From Bauldia sp965232525 (lineage in GTDB: Bacteria; Pseudomonadota; Alphaproteobacteria; Rhizobiales; Kaistiaceae): a stretch of DNA of 64,000 bases. The translations under genes and the position numbers were made by a program. Positions within the stretch are counted from its first letter, which is position 1. The number at the start of each line of letters is the position of its first letter. Shown piece by piece: positions 1-7,315 of the stretch. A model generated the notes under the pieces. It saw only the letters and a list, made by a program, of their open reading frames with translations, was not told the origin of the DNA and did not search any database. The stretch lies in NCBI RefSeq assembly GCF_965232525.1, contig NZ_OZ246980.1:1364001-1428000 (forward strand), given 5' to 3'.

Positions 1-1
1 C

Positions 2-427
2 GAGAAAATCTCGGCCCACGCCGAAGCGCTAAAGGCTCGTGGCTTGAAACTCGCTTGGCACAACCATGATTTCGAGTATGTCACGCTTCCCGACGGCTCG
101 CGCCCGATCGATCATCTGCTGGCAGGCGCCGACGTGATGTGGGAGCCCGACATCGGCTGGATCGTCCGCGCCAAGCGCGACGTTGCCAGCGAACTCGCAC
201 GGTTTTCGGGCAAGGTCGTTGCGCTGCACATCAAGGATACCGCTCCGGACGGCGTGACCGCGGATGACGGTTGGACCGATGTCGGTGCCGGTACCATCGA
301 CTGGCGCGCGCTCTGGCCGGCCATCGAGACGACGGGTTCGAATCTGCTCGTCCTCGAACACGATGAACCGTCTGATTGGCGGAGCTTCGCTGAAAACTCG
401 TACACCTTCCTCACCGGCAAGCAATAG
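2..427 (+). CDS. Sugar phosphate isomerase/epimerase family protein (5'-truncated by window edge)
   Basis: The reading frame is open to the left edge, so only the C-terminal ~141 residues are present. The segment containing LAWHNHDFEY, the later WEPDIGWIVRA and VALHIKDT, and the closing VLEHDEPSDW are typical of the TIM-barrel AP-endonuclease-like sugar isomerase/epimerase family (IolE/xylose isomerase-like), in which His, Asp and Glu residues bind a divalent metal. A TTG at 44 could be read as a start, but the same frame continues upstream with family-like sequence, so it is unlikely to be real. A Gfo/Idh/MocA dehydrogenase follows 9 bases later, the usual pairing in sugar or inositol catabolic operons. 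The substrate cannot be named. Confidence 0.85.
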   Translation, partial: EKISAHAEALKARGLKLAWHNHDFEYVTLPDGSRPIDHLLAGADVMWEPDIGWIVRAKRDVASELARFSGKVVALHIKDTAPDGVTADDGWTDVGAGTIDWRALWPAIETTGSNLLVLEHDEPSDWRSFAENSYTFLTGKQ

Positions 428-436
428 GTCCAGACC

Positions 437-1585
437 ATGGCGCGACGCGCGGCCGTCGGCATCATTGGATGCGGCGTAATCTCAGACACGTATTTCGAGC
501 TCGCGCCCTTGTTCAAGGATGTCGAGATCGTCGCCTGCGCCGACATCGTCGCGGCGGCAGCCAAGGCCAAGGCCGAGCAGTTCTCCGCCCGGGCGATGAC
601 GGTCGACGCGCTTCTGAAGGACGATTCGATCGAGACGGTCATCAACCTGACGGTCCCGAAGGCCCACTACGACGTCAGTCACTCGGCTTTGACGGCCGGC
701 AAGCACGTCTATTCCGAGAAACCGCTGACCCTTTCCTACGCCCAGGCACGCAAGCTGGTTCGGGAAGCCGACAAGCGCGGGCTCAAGCTCGGTGCGGCGC
801 CGGACACGTTCCTCGGCGGAGGCCATCAGGCGGTCCGTAAGCTAGTCGACAAGGGCGCGATCGGCGACGTCGTCGGTGGCGCTGCTCAGGTCATGAGCCA
901 CGGCATGGAGCATTGGCATCCGAGCCCCGGTTTCTTCTTTCGGCCCGGCGGCGGCCCGGTTCTCGACGTTGGCCCCTACTACATCACCGCGCTTGTCAAT
1001 CTCCTCGGTCCGGTGAAAACCGTTGCGGCGATGGCGAAGAAAGGCTTCGCCGAGCGGCTGGTATCGGCTGACGGTCCGATGAAGGGCAAGCGGATCAAGG
1101 TGACCACGCCTACCACCATCGACGCGATTCTTGCCTTTCGCTCCGGTGCTCAGGTGACCCTGTCGACCAGTTGGGACGTGTGGAAGCATGGTCATGCCAA
1201 TCCGATCGAGCTCTATGGAACCAAAGGAACGATGACCGTTCCTGACCCCAACTTTTTCGGCGGCACGGTGGCGTATTCGAAGCGGGACGACGACTACACC
1301 ACTGTCGATACCAGCTCGGCGCCCTTTGCGGCCAACAACTGGCAGGGGCACGCCGGCGGGCCGAAGCGCTCCAACTACCGAATGGTTGGGGTCGCCGATC
1401 TCGTCGATGCCGCACGGAAGGATCGCGAACCGCGGTGTTCCGGTCGCTTGGCCGCCCATGTCGTTGACGTGATGGAGTCAATTCTGGGATCGGCCGCTGA
1501 CCGACGGTTTGTCACGCTTCGTTCGTCGGTAGACCGTCCGGCGCCGTTGACGGCGGCTGACGCTCGGCGGCTTTCCGCCAAATAA
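437..1585 (+). CDS. Gfo/Idh/MocA family oxidoreductase
   Basis: A 382-residue NAD(P)-dependent sugar dehydrogenase-type protein. The N-terminus holds a Rossmann dinucleotide-binding motif (GIIGCGVIS, residues 8-16). The motif SEKPLTLS near residue 95 carries the conserved Lys of the EKP signature, and the GGPVLDVGPYY segment near residue 180 is typical of the C-terminal catalytic domain. It probably oxidises or reduces a sugar or inositol derivative in the cytoplasm. It lies 9 bases behind the isomerase/epimerase gene and is very likely in the same operon. Its exact substrate is unknown. Confidence 0.9.
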   Translation: MARRAAVGIIGCGVISDTYFELAPLFKDVEIVACADIVAAAAKAKAEQFSARAMTVDALLKDDSIETVINLTVPKAHYDVSHSALTAGKHVYSEKPLTLSYAQARKLVREADKRGLKLGAAPDTFLGGGHQAVRKLVDKGAIGDVVGGAAQVMSHGMEHWHPSPGFFFRPGGGPVLDVGPYYITALVNLLGPVKTVAAMAKKGFAERLVSADGPMKGKRIKVTTPTTIDAILAFRSGAQVTLSTSWDVWKHGHANPIELYGTKGTMTVPDPNFFGGTVAYSKRDDDYTTVDTSSAPFAANNWQGHAGGPKRSNYRMVGVADLVDAARKDREPRCSGRLAAHVVDVMESILGSAADRRFVTLRSSVDRPAPLTAADARRLSAK

Positions 1586-1747
1586 GCTGAAACTGGTGGA
1601 TCGATATCGGGCGCCGCATGGGTCAAGGTCTTGTTAACCTCTTGATTCGTCTACTTTTTGCGAACGATGCCCGCGGTGGCAGCTTGATGGGGTGCCGCCG
1701 GATCGGCTAGGGTTGTCAACAGGCGATACGGCCGGTCGAAAAAAGGG

Positions 1748-1777
1748 TTGCGTTCAAGCCCCTACGGCAGGTATAAA
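1748..1777 (+). promoter_or_regulatory. Candidate sigma-70 type promoter
   Basis: TTGCGT at 1748-1753 and TATAAA at 1772-1777 are separated by 18 bases inside an AT-rich intergenic stretch. The predicted transcription start is near 1784. It would drive the candidate RNA at 1784-1925 and/or the TerB-like gene. This is a pattern match by eye only. Confidence 0.4.
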
Positions 1778-1783
1778 TCGCTG

Positions 1784-1925
1784 CTGTTACGAAGTTTTTT
1801 GATGCAAGCTGTTTATCAAGGTTATTAGTCCGGGTTTTTTGGATCGGGCAAAGGGTTCTACGAGACGTTTGTTTTTCTCGGATCTGTTTCTTAGATGAAA
1901 CCGCCGGCCAGCGCCGGCGGTTTTC
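1784..1925 (+). ncRNA. Candidate small RNA or leader RNA
   Basis: The 398-base gap between the oxidoreductase and the TerB-like gene contains an AT-rich stretch (several T5-T6 runs, unlike the flanking high-GC coding DNA). It has a plausible promoter at its start and a strong intrinsic terminator at its end (1901-1925). No credible protein is encoded in it. It could be a separate ~140-nt small RNA or an attenuated leader of the TerB-like gene. I do not recognise it as a named family. Confidence 0.35.
1897..1925 (+). terminator. Rho-independent terminator
   Basis: A perfect 8-bp GC stem, CCGCCGGC (1901-1908) and GCCGGCGG (1913-1920), with a 4-base loop is followed by TTTTCGTTT. An A-run precedes the stem, so it may also work weakly on the other strand. 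Confidence 0.75.
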
Positions 1926-1983
1926 GTTTGTGGGCGCGACGGTCAATGGGTTCAGGGATGTCGGGCGGCAGGGGAGTGCATGG

Positions 1984-2442
1984 ATGATATCCGCGTTGAA
2001 GCAGTTTCTGGCCGACCTCAGGGGCGACGCGGAGCCGGAGCCGATCAGCGAGGATCGATGCCGGCTTGCGGCCGCCGCCTTGCTGTTTCACGTGATCGCC
2101 ATCGATGGCGAGGTTTCCGAAGCCGAAAAGGCCAAGCTGCGATCGGTTCTCAAGGAGCGATTTGAGCTCGACGACGCCGATGTCGATGAACTGGTCGTCG
2201 ACGCGGAGAAAGCCGATAAGGAGGCCGTCGACCTCTATGGTTTCACCAGCATCGTTAAGAGCCAGTTCGACGAGGCCGATCGGGAGCGGATCGTCGAGAT
2301 GATGTGGCAGCTCGCCTTCGCCGACGGCAAGGTGCACGAGTTCGAGGACAATCTCTTATGGCGGGTCGCCGAACTGCTGGGCGTGTCCTCGCAAGCCCGA
2401 ATCCGGCTAAAGCACGCCGTCCGCGGTGATGCGGGAGCCTGA
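1984..2442 (+). CDS. TerB family tellurite-resistance-like protein
   Basis: A 152-residue acidic all-helical protein of the TerB/co-chaperone-like superfamily. The signature is visible twice: HVIAIDGEVSEAEKAKL and LAFADGKVHEFEDNLL, the paired D-G-x-V/x-E segments expected for two helical metal-binding halves. The ATG at 1984 is chosen because AGGGGAG (1970-1976) lies 7 bases upstream; an upstream GTG at 1930 would overlap the terminator region. The gene overlaps the amidotransferase start by 14 bases, so the two are co-transcribed. Members of this family are small cytoplasmic proteins of poorly defined stress-related function; tellurite resistance should not be assumed. Confidence 0.8.
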   Translation: MISALKQFLADLRGDAEPEPISEDRCRLAAAALLFHVIAIDGEVSEAEKAKLRSVLKERFELDDADVDELVVDAEKADKEAVDLYGFTSIVKSQFDEADRERIVEMMWQLAFADGKVHEFEDNLLWRVAELLGVSSQARIRLKHAVRGDAGA

Positions 2443-3151
2443 GTCCAAGCCCGTTCTGATCGTTCTTCACCAGGCGCATTCGACGCCCGGTCGCGTTGGC
2501 CTGCGATTGATGGCGCGGGGACATCGCCTTGATATCCGGCGGCCGCGCTTTGGCGATTCCCTACCCGACACGTTGGCCGAGCACGCCGCGGCGGTCATCT
2601 TCGGCGGCCCGATGAGCGCCAATGACGAGGACGACTACATCGGCGTCGAAACGGACTGGATTCGCGTTGCGTTGGCGGAAGAGGCGCCCTTTCTTGGTCT
2701 CTGCCTCGGCGCTCAGATGCTTGCCCGCCATCTCGGAGCGCCGGTGACCAGCCACCCGGAGGGCCGGGTCGAAGTCGGCTACTATCCTCTTCGCGCGACA
2801 CCGGCCGGACGTGAGCTGATGGAGTGGCCTGACTATGTCCACCATTTCCATCGCGAAGGGTTCGAGCTGCCGGACGGATCGGTTCTGCTTGCCGAGGGCG
2901 ATATCTTCCGCAACCAGGCGTTCGCCTATGGCCGTGCCGCCTTCGGGATACAGTTCCACATCGAATTGACGATGGCGATGGTCGGTCGCTGGACGCGCAG
3001 TGTTGCCGAGCGGGAGCCGATGCCCGGCGCCCAGGCACCCGCGGCGCACTTCACAGGTCGGGCATTGCACGACTGGAAAACCGCGCGTTTTCTCGACACC
3101 TTCCTGGACCATTGGCTGGCCCGGGATCCGAGGAACGGATTTGGTGGATGA
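2429..3151 (+). CDS. Class I glutamine amidotransferase (GATase1-like)
   Basis: A 240-residue protein with a full class I glutamine amidotransferase fold. It has the oxyanion region FGGPMSAND, the nucleophile elbow GLCLGAQ (catalytic Cys near residue 92), and the His of FGIQFHIEL near residue 178. This stand-alone subgroup is related to GuaA-type GATases and is often annotated as GMP synthase-like. The ammonia acceptor is unknown. The start overlaps the end of the TerB-like gene; a GTG 3 bases earlier (2426) is an alternative start. The neighbouring TerB-like gene is probably in the same operon. Confidence 0.85.
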   Translation: MREPESKPVLIVLHQAHSTPGRVGLRLMARGHRLDIRRPRFGDSLPDTLAEHAAAVIFGGPMSANDEDDYIGVETDWIRVALAEEAPFLGLCLGAQMLARHLGAPVTSHPEGRVEVGYYPLRATPAGRELMEWPDYVHHFHREGFELPDGSVLLAEGDIFRNQAFAYGRAAFGIQFHIELTMAMVGRWTRSVAEREPMPGAQAPAAHFTGRALHDWKTARFLDTFLDHWLARDPRNGFGG

Positions 3152-3154
3152 CCC

Positions 3155-3186
3155 TTGCAATCTGCAAGACGAATTGCAGATTGCAA
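3155..3186. repeat. Tandem palindromes forming a 13-bp inverted repeat
   Basis: TTGCAATCTGCAA (3155-3167) and its exact reverse complement TTGCAGATTGCAA (3174-3186) are separated by GACGAA. Each arm is itself a TTGCA-N3-TGCAA palindrome, so the element reads as two operator-like dyads as well as one hairpin. It lies 4 bases after the amidotransferase stop. It is followed by two more inverted repeats in the same intergenic gap (3241-3260 and 3348-3385). Confidence 0.6.
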
Positions 3187-3240
3187 TGCGCTGGTCGTTA
3201 CTGAAACGTAAAGAATTTCAATAAATTGCGTTGATAGTCC

Positions 3241-3260
3241 ACCAAGCCCCAAGGCTTGGT
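3241..3260. repeat. Perfect 8-bp inverted repeat
   Basis: ACCAAGCC (3241-3248) and GGCTTGGT (3253-3260) flank a CCAA loop. No U-tract follows, so it is not a classical terminator. It lies between convergent genes. Confidence 0.5.
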
Positions 3261-3347
3261 ATGCCGGCGACGAAAGCTGCCTGGCAAGCGGATTGCGAGG
3301 TTTTAACCACGCTGGCCTTTGGTGATGCGTTGTCAGCGAGACCTGGC

Positions 3348-3385
3348 GGGGAAGGAGAACCGTTGACCCCCGGTTCGCCTTCCCC
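3348..3385. repeat. 15-bp near-perfect inverted repeat between convergent genes
   Basis: GGGGAAGGAGAACCG (3348-3362) pairs with CGGTTCGCCTTCCCC (3371-3385) with one mismatch around the 8-base loop TTGACCCC. It sits 45 bases from the end of the convergent minus-strand TPR gene and probably ends transcription from one or both sides, although there is no clear T-run. Confidence 0.5.
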
Positions 3386-3429
3386 GTCCAGCTTCTTGGC
3401 CGACGGATCAGATCCGCCGGCGGCCGATC

Positions 3430-3981
3430 CTACCAGTCCGGATCGCCGGCGATCGCCGCCGACAGGTCCTGATACTGCTCGCAGTCGCGCCCGCAAATCT
3501 GTTCGATCTTGGCGAGTTGAACTTCAGCCAGATCGTAGCGACCCTGGCTGACATAACCTTCGCCGAGATATTCGCGGGTGAAGACATTGTCGGGCTCGAT
3601 GGCCAGCGCCTGGTGGTAGTACTCGATGCCTTCCTCGACGCGGCCCATCTTGCGGGTGGAGTAGCCGATCATCGTCAGCACCATCGCGTCATTCTTGTCC
3701 TCGACGGAGTGGAGCAGCCGAAGCGCCCGCTCATAGTCGCCGGCGAGCGCCACCGCGCGCCCAGTCGCGTAGAGGTCCGCGTCGTTGGCGGCTTCCTCGC
3801 GCACGCACATCTGCTTCGCCTTGTCGTAGACCAGCCCTTCGCGGCAGGTCACTTCGTCGGAGCTACCGCCGCCGCCCGAGCCACTGGCCGCATAAGCCGG
3901 CGCCGAAAGGGCCAGGAAGCTCACCGCGAAGACTGTGGCGGCGGAGCCGGTTGCACGTGCTATAAGAGTCGATCGATTCAT
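3430..3981 (-). CDS. Exported tetratricopeptide repeat protein
   Basis: A 183-residue protein with an N-terminal Sec-type signal peptide (MNRSTLIAR followed by a hydrophobic stretch, cleavage likely after APAYA). A Gly/Ser-rich linker and a Cys-containing motif (VTCREGLVYDKAKQMCV) follow, then about three TPR units (ATGRAVALAGDYERAL; IGYSTRKMGRVEEGIEYY; REYLGEGYVSQGRYDLAE). The ATG at 3981 is preferred because it gives a clean signal peptide and has a purine-rich GGGAGAAGAG upstream. It is divergent from the ECF sigma factor gene, 98 bases away, and may be regulated by it. TPRs suggest a periplasmic scaffold; no partner is identified. Confidence 0.8.
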   Translation of the reverse strand: MNRSTLIARATGSAATVFAVSFLALSAPAYAASGSGGGGSSDEVTCREGLVYDKAKQMCVREEAANDADLYATGRAVALAGDYERALRLLHSVEDKNDAMVLTMIGYSTRKMGRVEEGIEYYHQALAIEPDNVFTREYLGEGYVSQGRYDLAEVQLAKIEQICGRDCEQYQDLSAAIAGDPDW

Positions 3982-4079
3982 TTCTCTTCTCCCGAAAAAA
4001 GGGTTGCGCCCGAACCGTGCGGGTCGTTTACAGTCACGCCGCATAGAACACGCGCTCCTGCCATCTTATTCGCGCCGCC

Positions 4080-4604
4080 ATGACGGAAAGCAGTCACGAA
4101 GTTGTGAGGGCTGGGCTGAAGCCGCTGCTGTCGCGGCTCTGGCGCTATGGCCTGGTTCTTTCCGGTAACCGGGACACGGCCGAGGACCTGGTACAGGCCA
4201 CGTGCCTGCGCGCCTTGGAGCGGGCTGAGCAATTTCAGCCCGGCACCCGGCTCGACCGCTGGCTGCTGACGATTCTACACCGGATTTGGTTGAATGAACT
4301 GCGGGCGTCCCGATATCGGCTGGGTGAAGGTCACGTCGATGCCGAAGTGGCCCTGGTCTATGATGGACTCCATGCGGTGGAGACGAATATCGCGGCGGTT
4401 CAGGTGTTAAAAGATGTACAGGGGTTGCCTGAGGCCCAGAGGGAAACAGTGTTTCTAGTGTACGTTGAAGGGTTTACTTATCGCGAAGCTGCGGAGGCCC
4501 TGGATATTCCGATCGGCACGGTCATGAGTCGCTTGGCGGCGGCTCGTGTCAGGTTAACCGCTCGTAACGAAGCACAGCCGCAGAGCCGGCGGGAGATATC
4601 ATAG
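4080..4604 (+). CDS. ECF RNA polymerase sigma factor
   Basis: A 174-residue extracytoplasmic-function sigma factor with only regions 2 and 4. Region 2 is seen in the segment AEDLVQATCLRALERAEQF with the following WLLTILHRIWLNELR. Region 4 contains LPEAQRETVFLVYVEGFTYREAAE and the helix-turn-helix IPIGTVMSRLAAARVRL. Its stop overlaps the start of the anti-sigma gene by one base, so the pair is translationally coupled. I could not identify a confident cognate promoter (AAC-type -35 plus -10) from the short divergent region. Confidence 0.92.
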   Translation: MTESSHEVVRAGLKPLLSRLWRYGLVLSGNRDTAEDLVQATCLRALERAEQFQPGTRLDRWLLTILHRIWLNELRASRYRLGEGHVDAEVALVYDGLHAVETNIAAVQVLKDVQGLPEAQRETVFLVYVEGFTYREAAEALDIPIGTVMSRLAAARVRLTARNEAQPQSRREIS

Positions 4605-5398
4605 TGGGAGGGAGGCATCGTGAAACAGTCACCGAAACCGATATCCAACTCACCGGTCTGATCGACAATGAGTTGCCAGCGGACGAGCGCGACGCGCTGC
4701 TGTCGCGCTTGGCCGACGATCCATTGCTACGCGCCCGGCGCGATGCGCTTGCGGCTGCTCGACCGGCCGAAGACGCCTTCGATCTTCTCCTCCAGGATGC
4801 GCCGATGGACCGGCTCAACGCCGCACTTGATATCGCGGCGGCCAAGCCGGCGAACGATCGCGGTTGGCGTCGCTACGCCGCCGCGGCCGTCGTGTTGCTT
4901 GCTGTAGTCGGCACGGCGGTTGGGTTCGGTGTGGGTCGATTTGCCTATCCCGAGGTCCAGGTCGTTCACGGCCCGCCGGAAAACTGGCGGGTCGCCGTCG
5001 CCGACTATTGGGGCCTCTACACCCCCGAGACGCTTGCAGCTATCCCCGACGATCCGTCGCAGCGCGTGACTGAGCTCGCGGATGCCAGTACGCGCCTTTC
5101 GCTGGACTTGACGCCGGACGAAGTCGCTCTGCCAGGAATGACGTTGAGGCGCACACAACTGCTGTCCTTCAACGACCTGCCGCTCGCTCAGATCGCCTAT
5201 CTGTCTGATGATGCGGGACCCGTCGCGTTCTGCATCATCGCCAACGGCAAGCCGGACGCGCCGCTGGCGCTGGAGGAGCGGGACGGCTGGCCGATCGCCT
5301 TCTGGAATCAGGACGGGATCGGCTACATGCTGATCGGCAAGCTGCCCGACGAGACCCTGCAAGCGCTCGCCGAAAGCCTGGACGCCCGGGTGTCGTAG
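4604..5398 (+). CDS. Anti-sigma factor, single-pass membrane protein
   Basis: A 264-residue protein. The N-terminal ~80 residues (TGLIDNELPADERDALLSRL) resemble an anti-sigma domain. One transmembrane helix follows at about residues 91-110 (AAAAVVLLAVVGTAVGFGVG), then a ~150-residue periplasmic domain. No CHCC zinc motif (HxxxCxxC) is seen, so it is not a ZAS-type anti-sigma. The start is the GTG at 4604, with GGGAG (4591-4595) 8 bases upstream. Translation is coupled to the sigma gene. It is expected to hold the sigma factor at the membrane until a periplasmic signal releases it. Confidence 0.85.
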   Translation: MGGRHRETVTETDIQLTGLIDNELPADERDALLSRLADDPLLRARRDALAAARPAEDAFDLLLQDAPMDRLNAALDIAAAKPANDRGWRRYAAAAVVLLAVVGTAVGFGVGRFAYPEVQVVHGPPENWRVAVADYWGLYTPETLAAIPDDPSQRVTELADASTRLSLDLTPDEVALPGMTLRRTQLLSFNDLPLAQIAYLSDDAGPVAFCIIANGKPDAPLALEERDGWPIAFWNQDGIGYMLIGKLPDETLQALAESLDARVS

Positions 5399-5480
5399 CA
5401 TCTTCGTCCCGGCTTGCGATCCTGGTCCCAACGCTGGGCCCAGAAGAAGCCGGGTGTCACCGAGCTGTCGTGATACGTCG

Positions 5481-5496
5481 ATATGTCTCGACATAT
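5481..5496. promoter_or_regulatory. Candidate ArsR operator overlapping the arsR start
   Basis: ATATGTC (5481-5487) and GACATAT (5490-5496) form a perfect 7-bp dyad with a 2-base centre. An outer imperfect dyad GTGAT (5470-5474)/ATCAC (5502-5506) flanks it. AT-rich dyads of this kind are typical ArsR-family sites. Both possible arsR start codons (5483 and 5495) fall inside it, which would allow tight autorepression. Confidence 0.5.
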
Positions 5497-5848
5497 GGAC
5501 GATCACGATGCGATCCGGACCTTGTCGGCGCTGGCCCAACCGACCCGGCTCGCTGCATTTCGGACGCTGGTCGCGGCCTATCCGGGAACATTACCGGCCG
5601 GCACGATCGCCCGTCGGCTTGATGTCCCCCACAACACGCTCTCCACCCATCTTGCCGCGCTCGCCCATGCCGGACTGGTGACCTACAGCCGGTCGGGGCG
5701 AATCGTCGCCTATCGCGCCGCGCTCGACCGGGTCAGCGTGCTGATCGCCTTTCTGACCGACGACTGTTGCGACGGCCGTCCCGAGGTGTGTGTGCCCGGC
5801 GACTCGGATGACAGCTCGCGGAAACCACCCATGCCACAAGAGGCTTGA
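5483..5848 (+). CDS. arsR: ArsR family arsenite-responsive repressor
   Basis: A 121-residue winged-helix repressor: LSALAQPTRLAAFRTL, then the recognition helix LDVPHNTLSTHLAAL and the wing YSRSGRIVAYRA. The C-terminus has Cys95, Cys96 and Cys103 (DDCCDGRPEVC). Such a C-terminal Cys cluster resembles the As(III) site of the Acidithiobacillus-type ArsR rather than the helix-3 CVC site of the plasmid R773 type. The start may be ATG 5483 or ATG 5495; neither has a good ribosome-binding site and both lie in the dyad, so a leaderless message is possible. It heads arsR-arsC-aquaglyceroporin and probably represses that operon until arsenite binds. Confidence 0.9.
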   Translation: MSRHMDDHDAIRTLSALAQPTRLAAFRTLVAAYPGTLPAGTIARRLDVPHNTLSTHLAALAHAGLVTYSRSGRIVAYRAALDRVSVLIAFLTDDCCDGRPEVCVPGDSDDSSRKPPMPQEA

Positions 5849-5853
5849 GAAAC

Positions 5854-6378
5854 ATGAACGACGATAGGATGCTGAACGTTCTCTTCCTGTGCACCGGCAA
5901 CTCAGCGCGTTCGATCATGGCCGAGGCGATTCTCGGTCGCGAGGGGATCGGCAAGTTTCGCGCTTTCAGTGCCGGCAGCGAGCCGAAAGGCGCAGTCAAT
6001 CCTCATGCCGCCACCTTGCTGAAAGATCTGAACTACAGCATCGATCGGTTCAGCTCGAAATCCTGGGAAGAGTTCATGGGGCCCGACGCCCCGCAGATGG
6101 ATTTCGTCTTCACCGTCTGTGACGATGCGGCCGAGACCTGCCCGGTCTTCCCGGGGCAGCCGATGTCGGCGCACTGGGGCATACCGGACCCGGCCGCGGC
6201 TACTGGCTCCCCCGCCGAGGTCGCCTTCGCCTTCAGCGAGGCCTATCGCATGATGAACGCGCGGATCAGCGCCTTCGTCAACCTGCCGCTGGCCGCGCTC
6301 GATCGGCTGTCACTCCAGGCCCGGCTCGGGGAAATTGGTCAACTGAAGGGCGCGACGGAGAAGGCCCGCGGTCAATGA
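5854..6378 (+). CDS. arsC: Arsenate reductase, low-molecular-weight phosphatase type
   Basis: A 174-residue cytoplasmic enzyme that reduces arsenate to arsenite. The phosphatase P-loop CTGNSARS (Cys13 to Arg19, CX5R) is near the N-terminus. Cys89 and Cys96 (VCDDAAETC) match the redox Cys pair of thioredoxin-coupled ArsC, and the general-acid Asp is in IPDPAA (~112). The ATG at 5854 is used because AAGAGG lies upstream; a TTG at 5845 would overlap arsR. It overlaps the following aquaglyceroporin gene by 4 bases (ATGA). The operon makes arsenite and lets it leave by channel. Confidence 0.93.
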   Translation: MNDDRMLNVLFLCTGNSARSIMAEAILGREGIGKFRAFSAGSEPKGAVNPHAATLLKDLNYSIDRFSSKSWEEFMGPDAPQMDFVFTVCDDAAETCPVFPGQPMSAHWGIPDPAAATGSPAEVAFAFSEAYRMMNARISAFVNLPLAALDRLSLQARLGEIGQLKGATEKARGQ

Positions 6379-7043
6379 CCGATGCCGCGATGCCGCAACG
6401 TCTGGCGGCGGAGGCGCTCGGCACGGCCTTTCTGCTTGCCACCGTCGTCGGTTCGGGGATCATGGGCGAGACGCTGGCGGGCGGCAACGTTGCATTGGCG
6501 CTCCTTGGCAACACGTTGCCGACCGGCGCCATTCTCATCGTCCTAATCCTCGTTTTCGGCCCGGTATCGGGGGCCCACTTCAACCCCGCGGTGACCCTGG
6601 CGTTTCTGATACGCGGCGAAATCGGCGGTGGTCCAGCTGCGGCCTATGTCGTCGTTCAGATCGTCGGTGGCATCGCCGGCGTCCTGGTTGCTCACCTGAT
6701 GTTCGATCTGGCGGCGTTTCAAGCCGGCACGGTTTTGCGAACCGGATCGGGCCAATGGCTCGGCGAACTTGTCGCGACCTTCGGTCTTGTGCTGACCATC
6801 CTGGCGCTGGTTGGCCGCAACCCCTCCGCCATCCCCTTCGCGGTCGGGCTCTATATTACCGCGGCGTACTGGTTCACCTCGTCGACGTCGTTCGCCAATC
6901 CGGCGGTTACCATCGCACGGTCGCTTACCGACACGTTCTCTGGCATCGCCCCGCAGCACGCGCCGGCCTTCATTCTGGCGCAGCTCATAGGCGCGGTTTG
7001 CGCTGTCGCCGTCGTTCGTGGTGTTTTCGCGAAGGCTCAATGA
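6375..7043 (+). CDS. aqpS: MIP family aquaglyceroporin, probable arsenite efflux channel
   Basis: A 222-residue six-helix channel with both NPA motifs: GAHFNPAVTL near residue 70 and FANPAVTIARS near residue 178. It starts within the arsC stop codon. An aquaglyceroporin in an ars operon in place of ArsB/Acr3 is known from Sinorhizobium meliloti (AqpS), where arsenite produced by ArsC leaves down its gradient. No arsH gene or active arsenite pump is next to it here. The symbol rests on this context more than on sequence alone. Confidence 0.85.
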   Translation: MTDAAMPQRLAAEALGTAFLLATVVGSGIMGETLAGGNVALALLGNTLPTGAILIVLILVFGPVSGAHFNPAVTLAFLIRGEIGGGPAAAYVVVQIVGGIAGVLVAHLMFDLAAFQAGTVLRTGSGQWLGELVATFGLVLTILALVGRNPSAIPFAVGLYITAAYWFTSSTSFANPAVTIARSLTDTFSGIAPQHAPAFILAQLIGAVCAVAVVRGVFAKAQ

Positions 7044-7104
7044 GACTAGGGATCGATCGTTAGGGACGGGCGACGCCGTCGCTTGCCGACTCAGACGAAG
7101 GCGC

Positions 7105-7180
7105 TGGTGGAGCCGAGGGGAATCGAACCCCTGACCTCTACATTGCGAACGTAGCGCTCTCCCAACTGAGCTACGGCCCC
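7105..7180 (-). tRNA. tRNA-Ala(CGC)
   Basis: Reading the minus strand from 7180 gives a complete cloverleaf: acceptor GGGGCCG with CGGCTCC, D arm GCTCAGTTGGGAGAGC, anticodon stem CTACG/TGTAG around loop TTCGCAA, and T arm AGGGGTTCGATTCCCCT. The CCA end is encoded at 7105-7107. The anticodon CGC reads GCG (Ala), and the acceptor contains the G3:U70 wobble pair that identifies alanine tRNAs. Confidence 0.97.
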
Positions 7181-7315
7181 AGAGTGGGCGCCATTTAGGG
7201 TTTGGCGCGGGAGGGTGTCAAGGCGGCCGGTGGGCGCGGGCGAGGGTTGCGGCGAACCGGTCCCGGAGCTACATCACCGGGCACCCTTCTTTCCTCCAGA
7301 CAGCGGGAATCGGCG

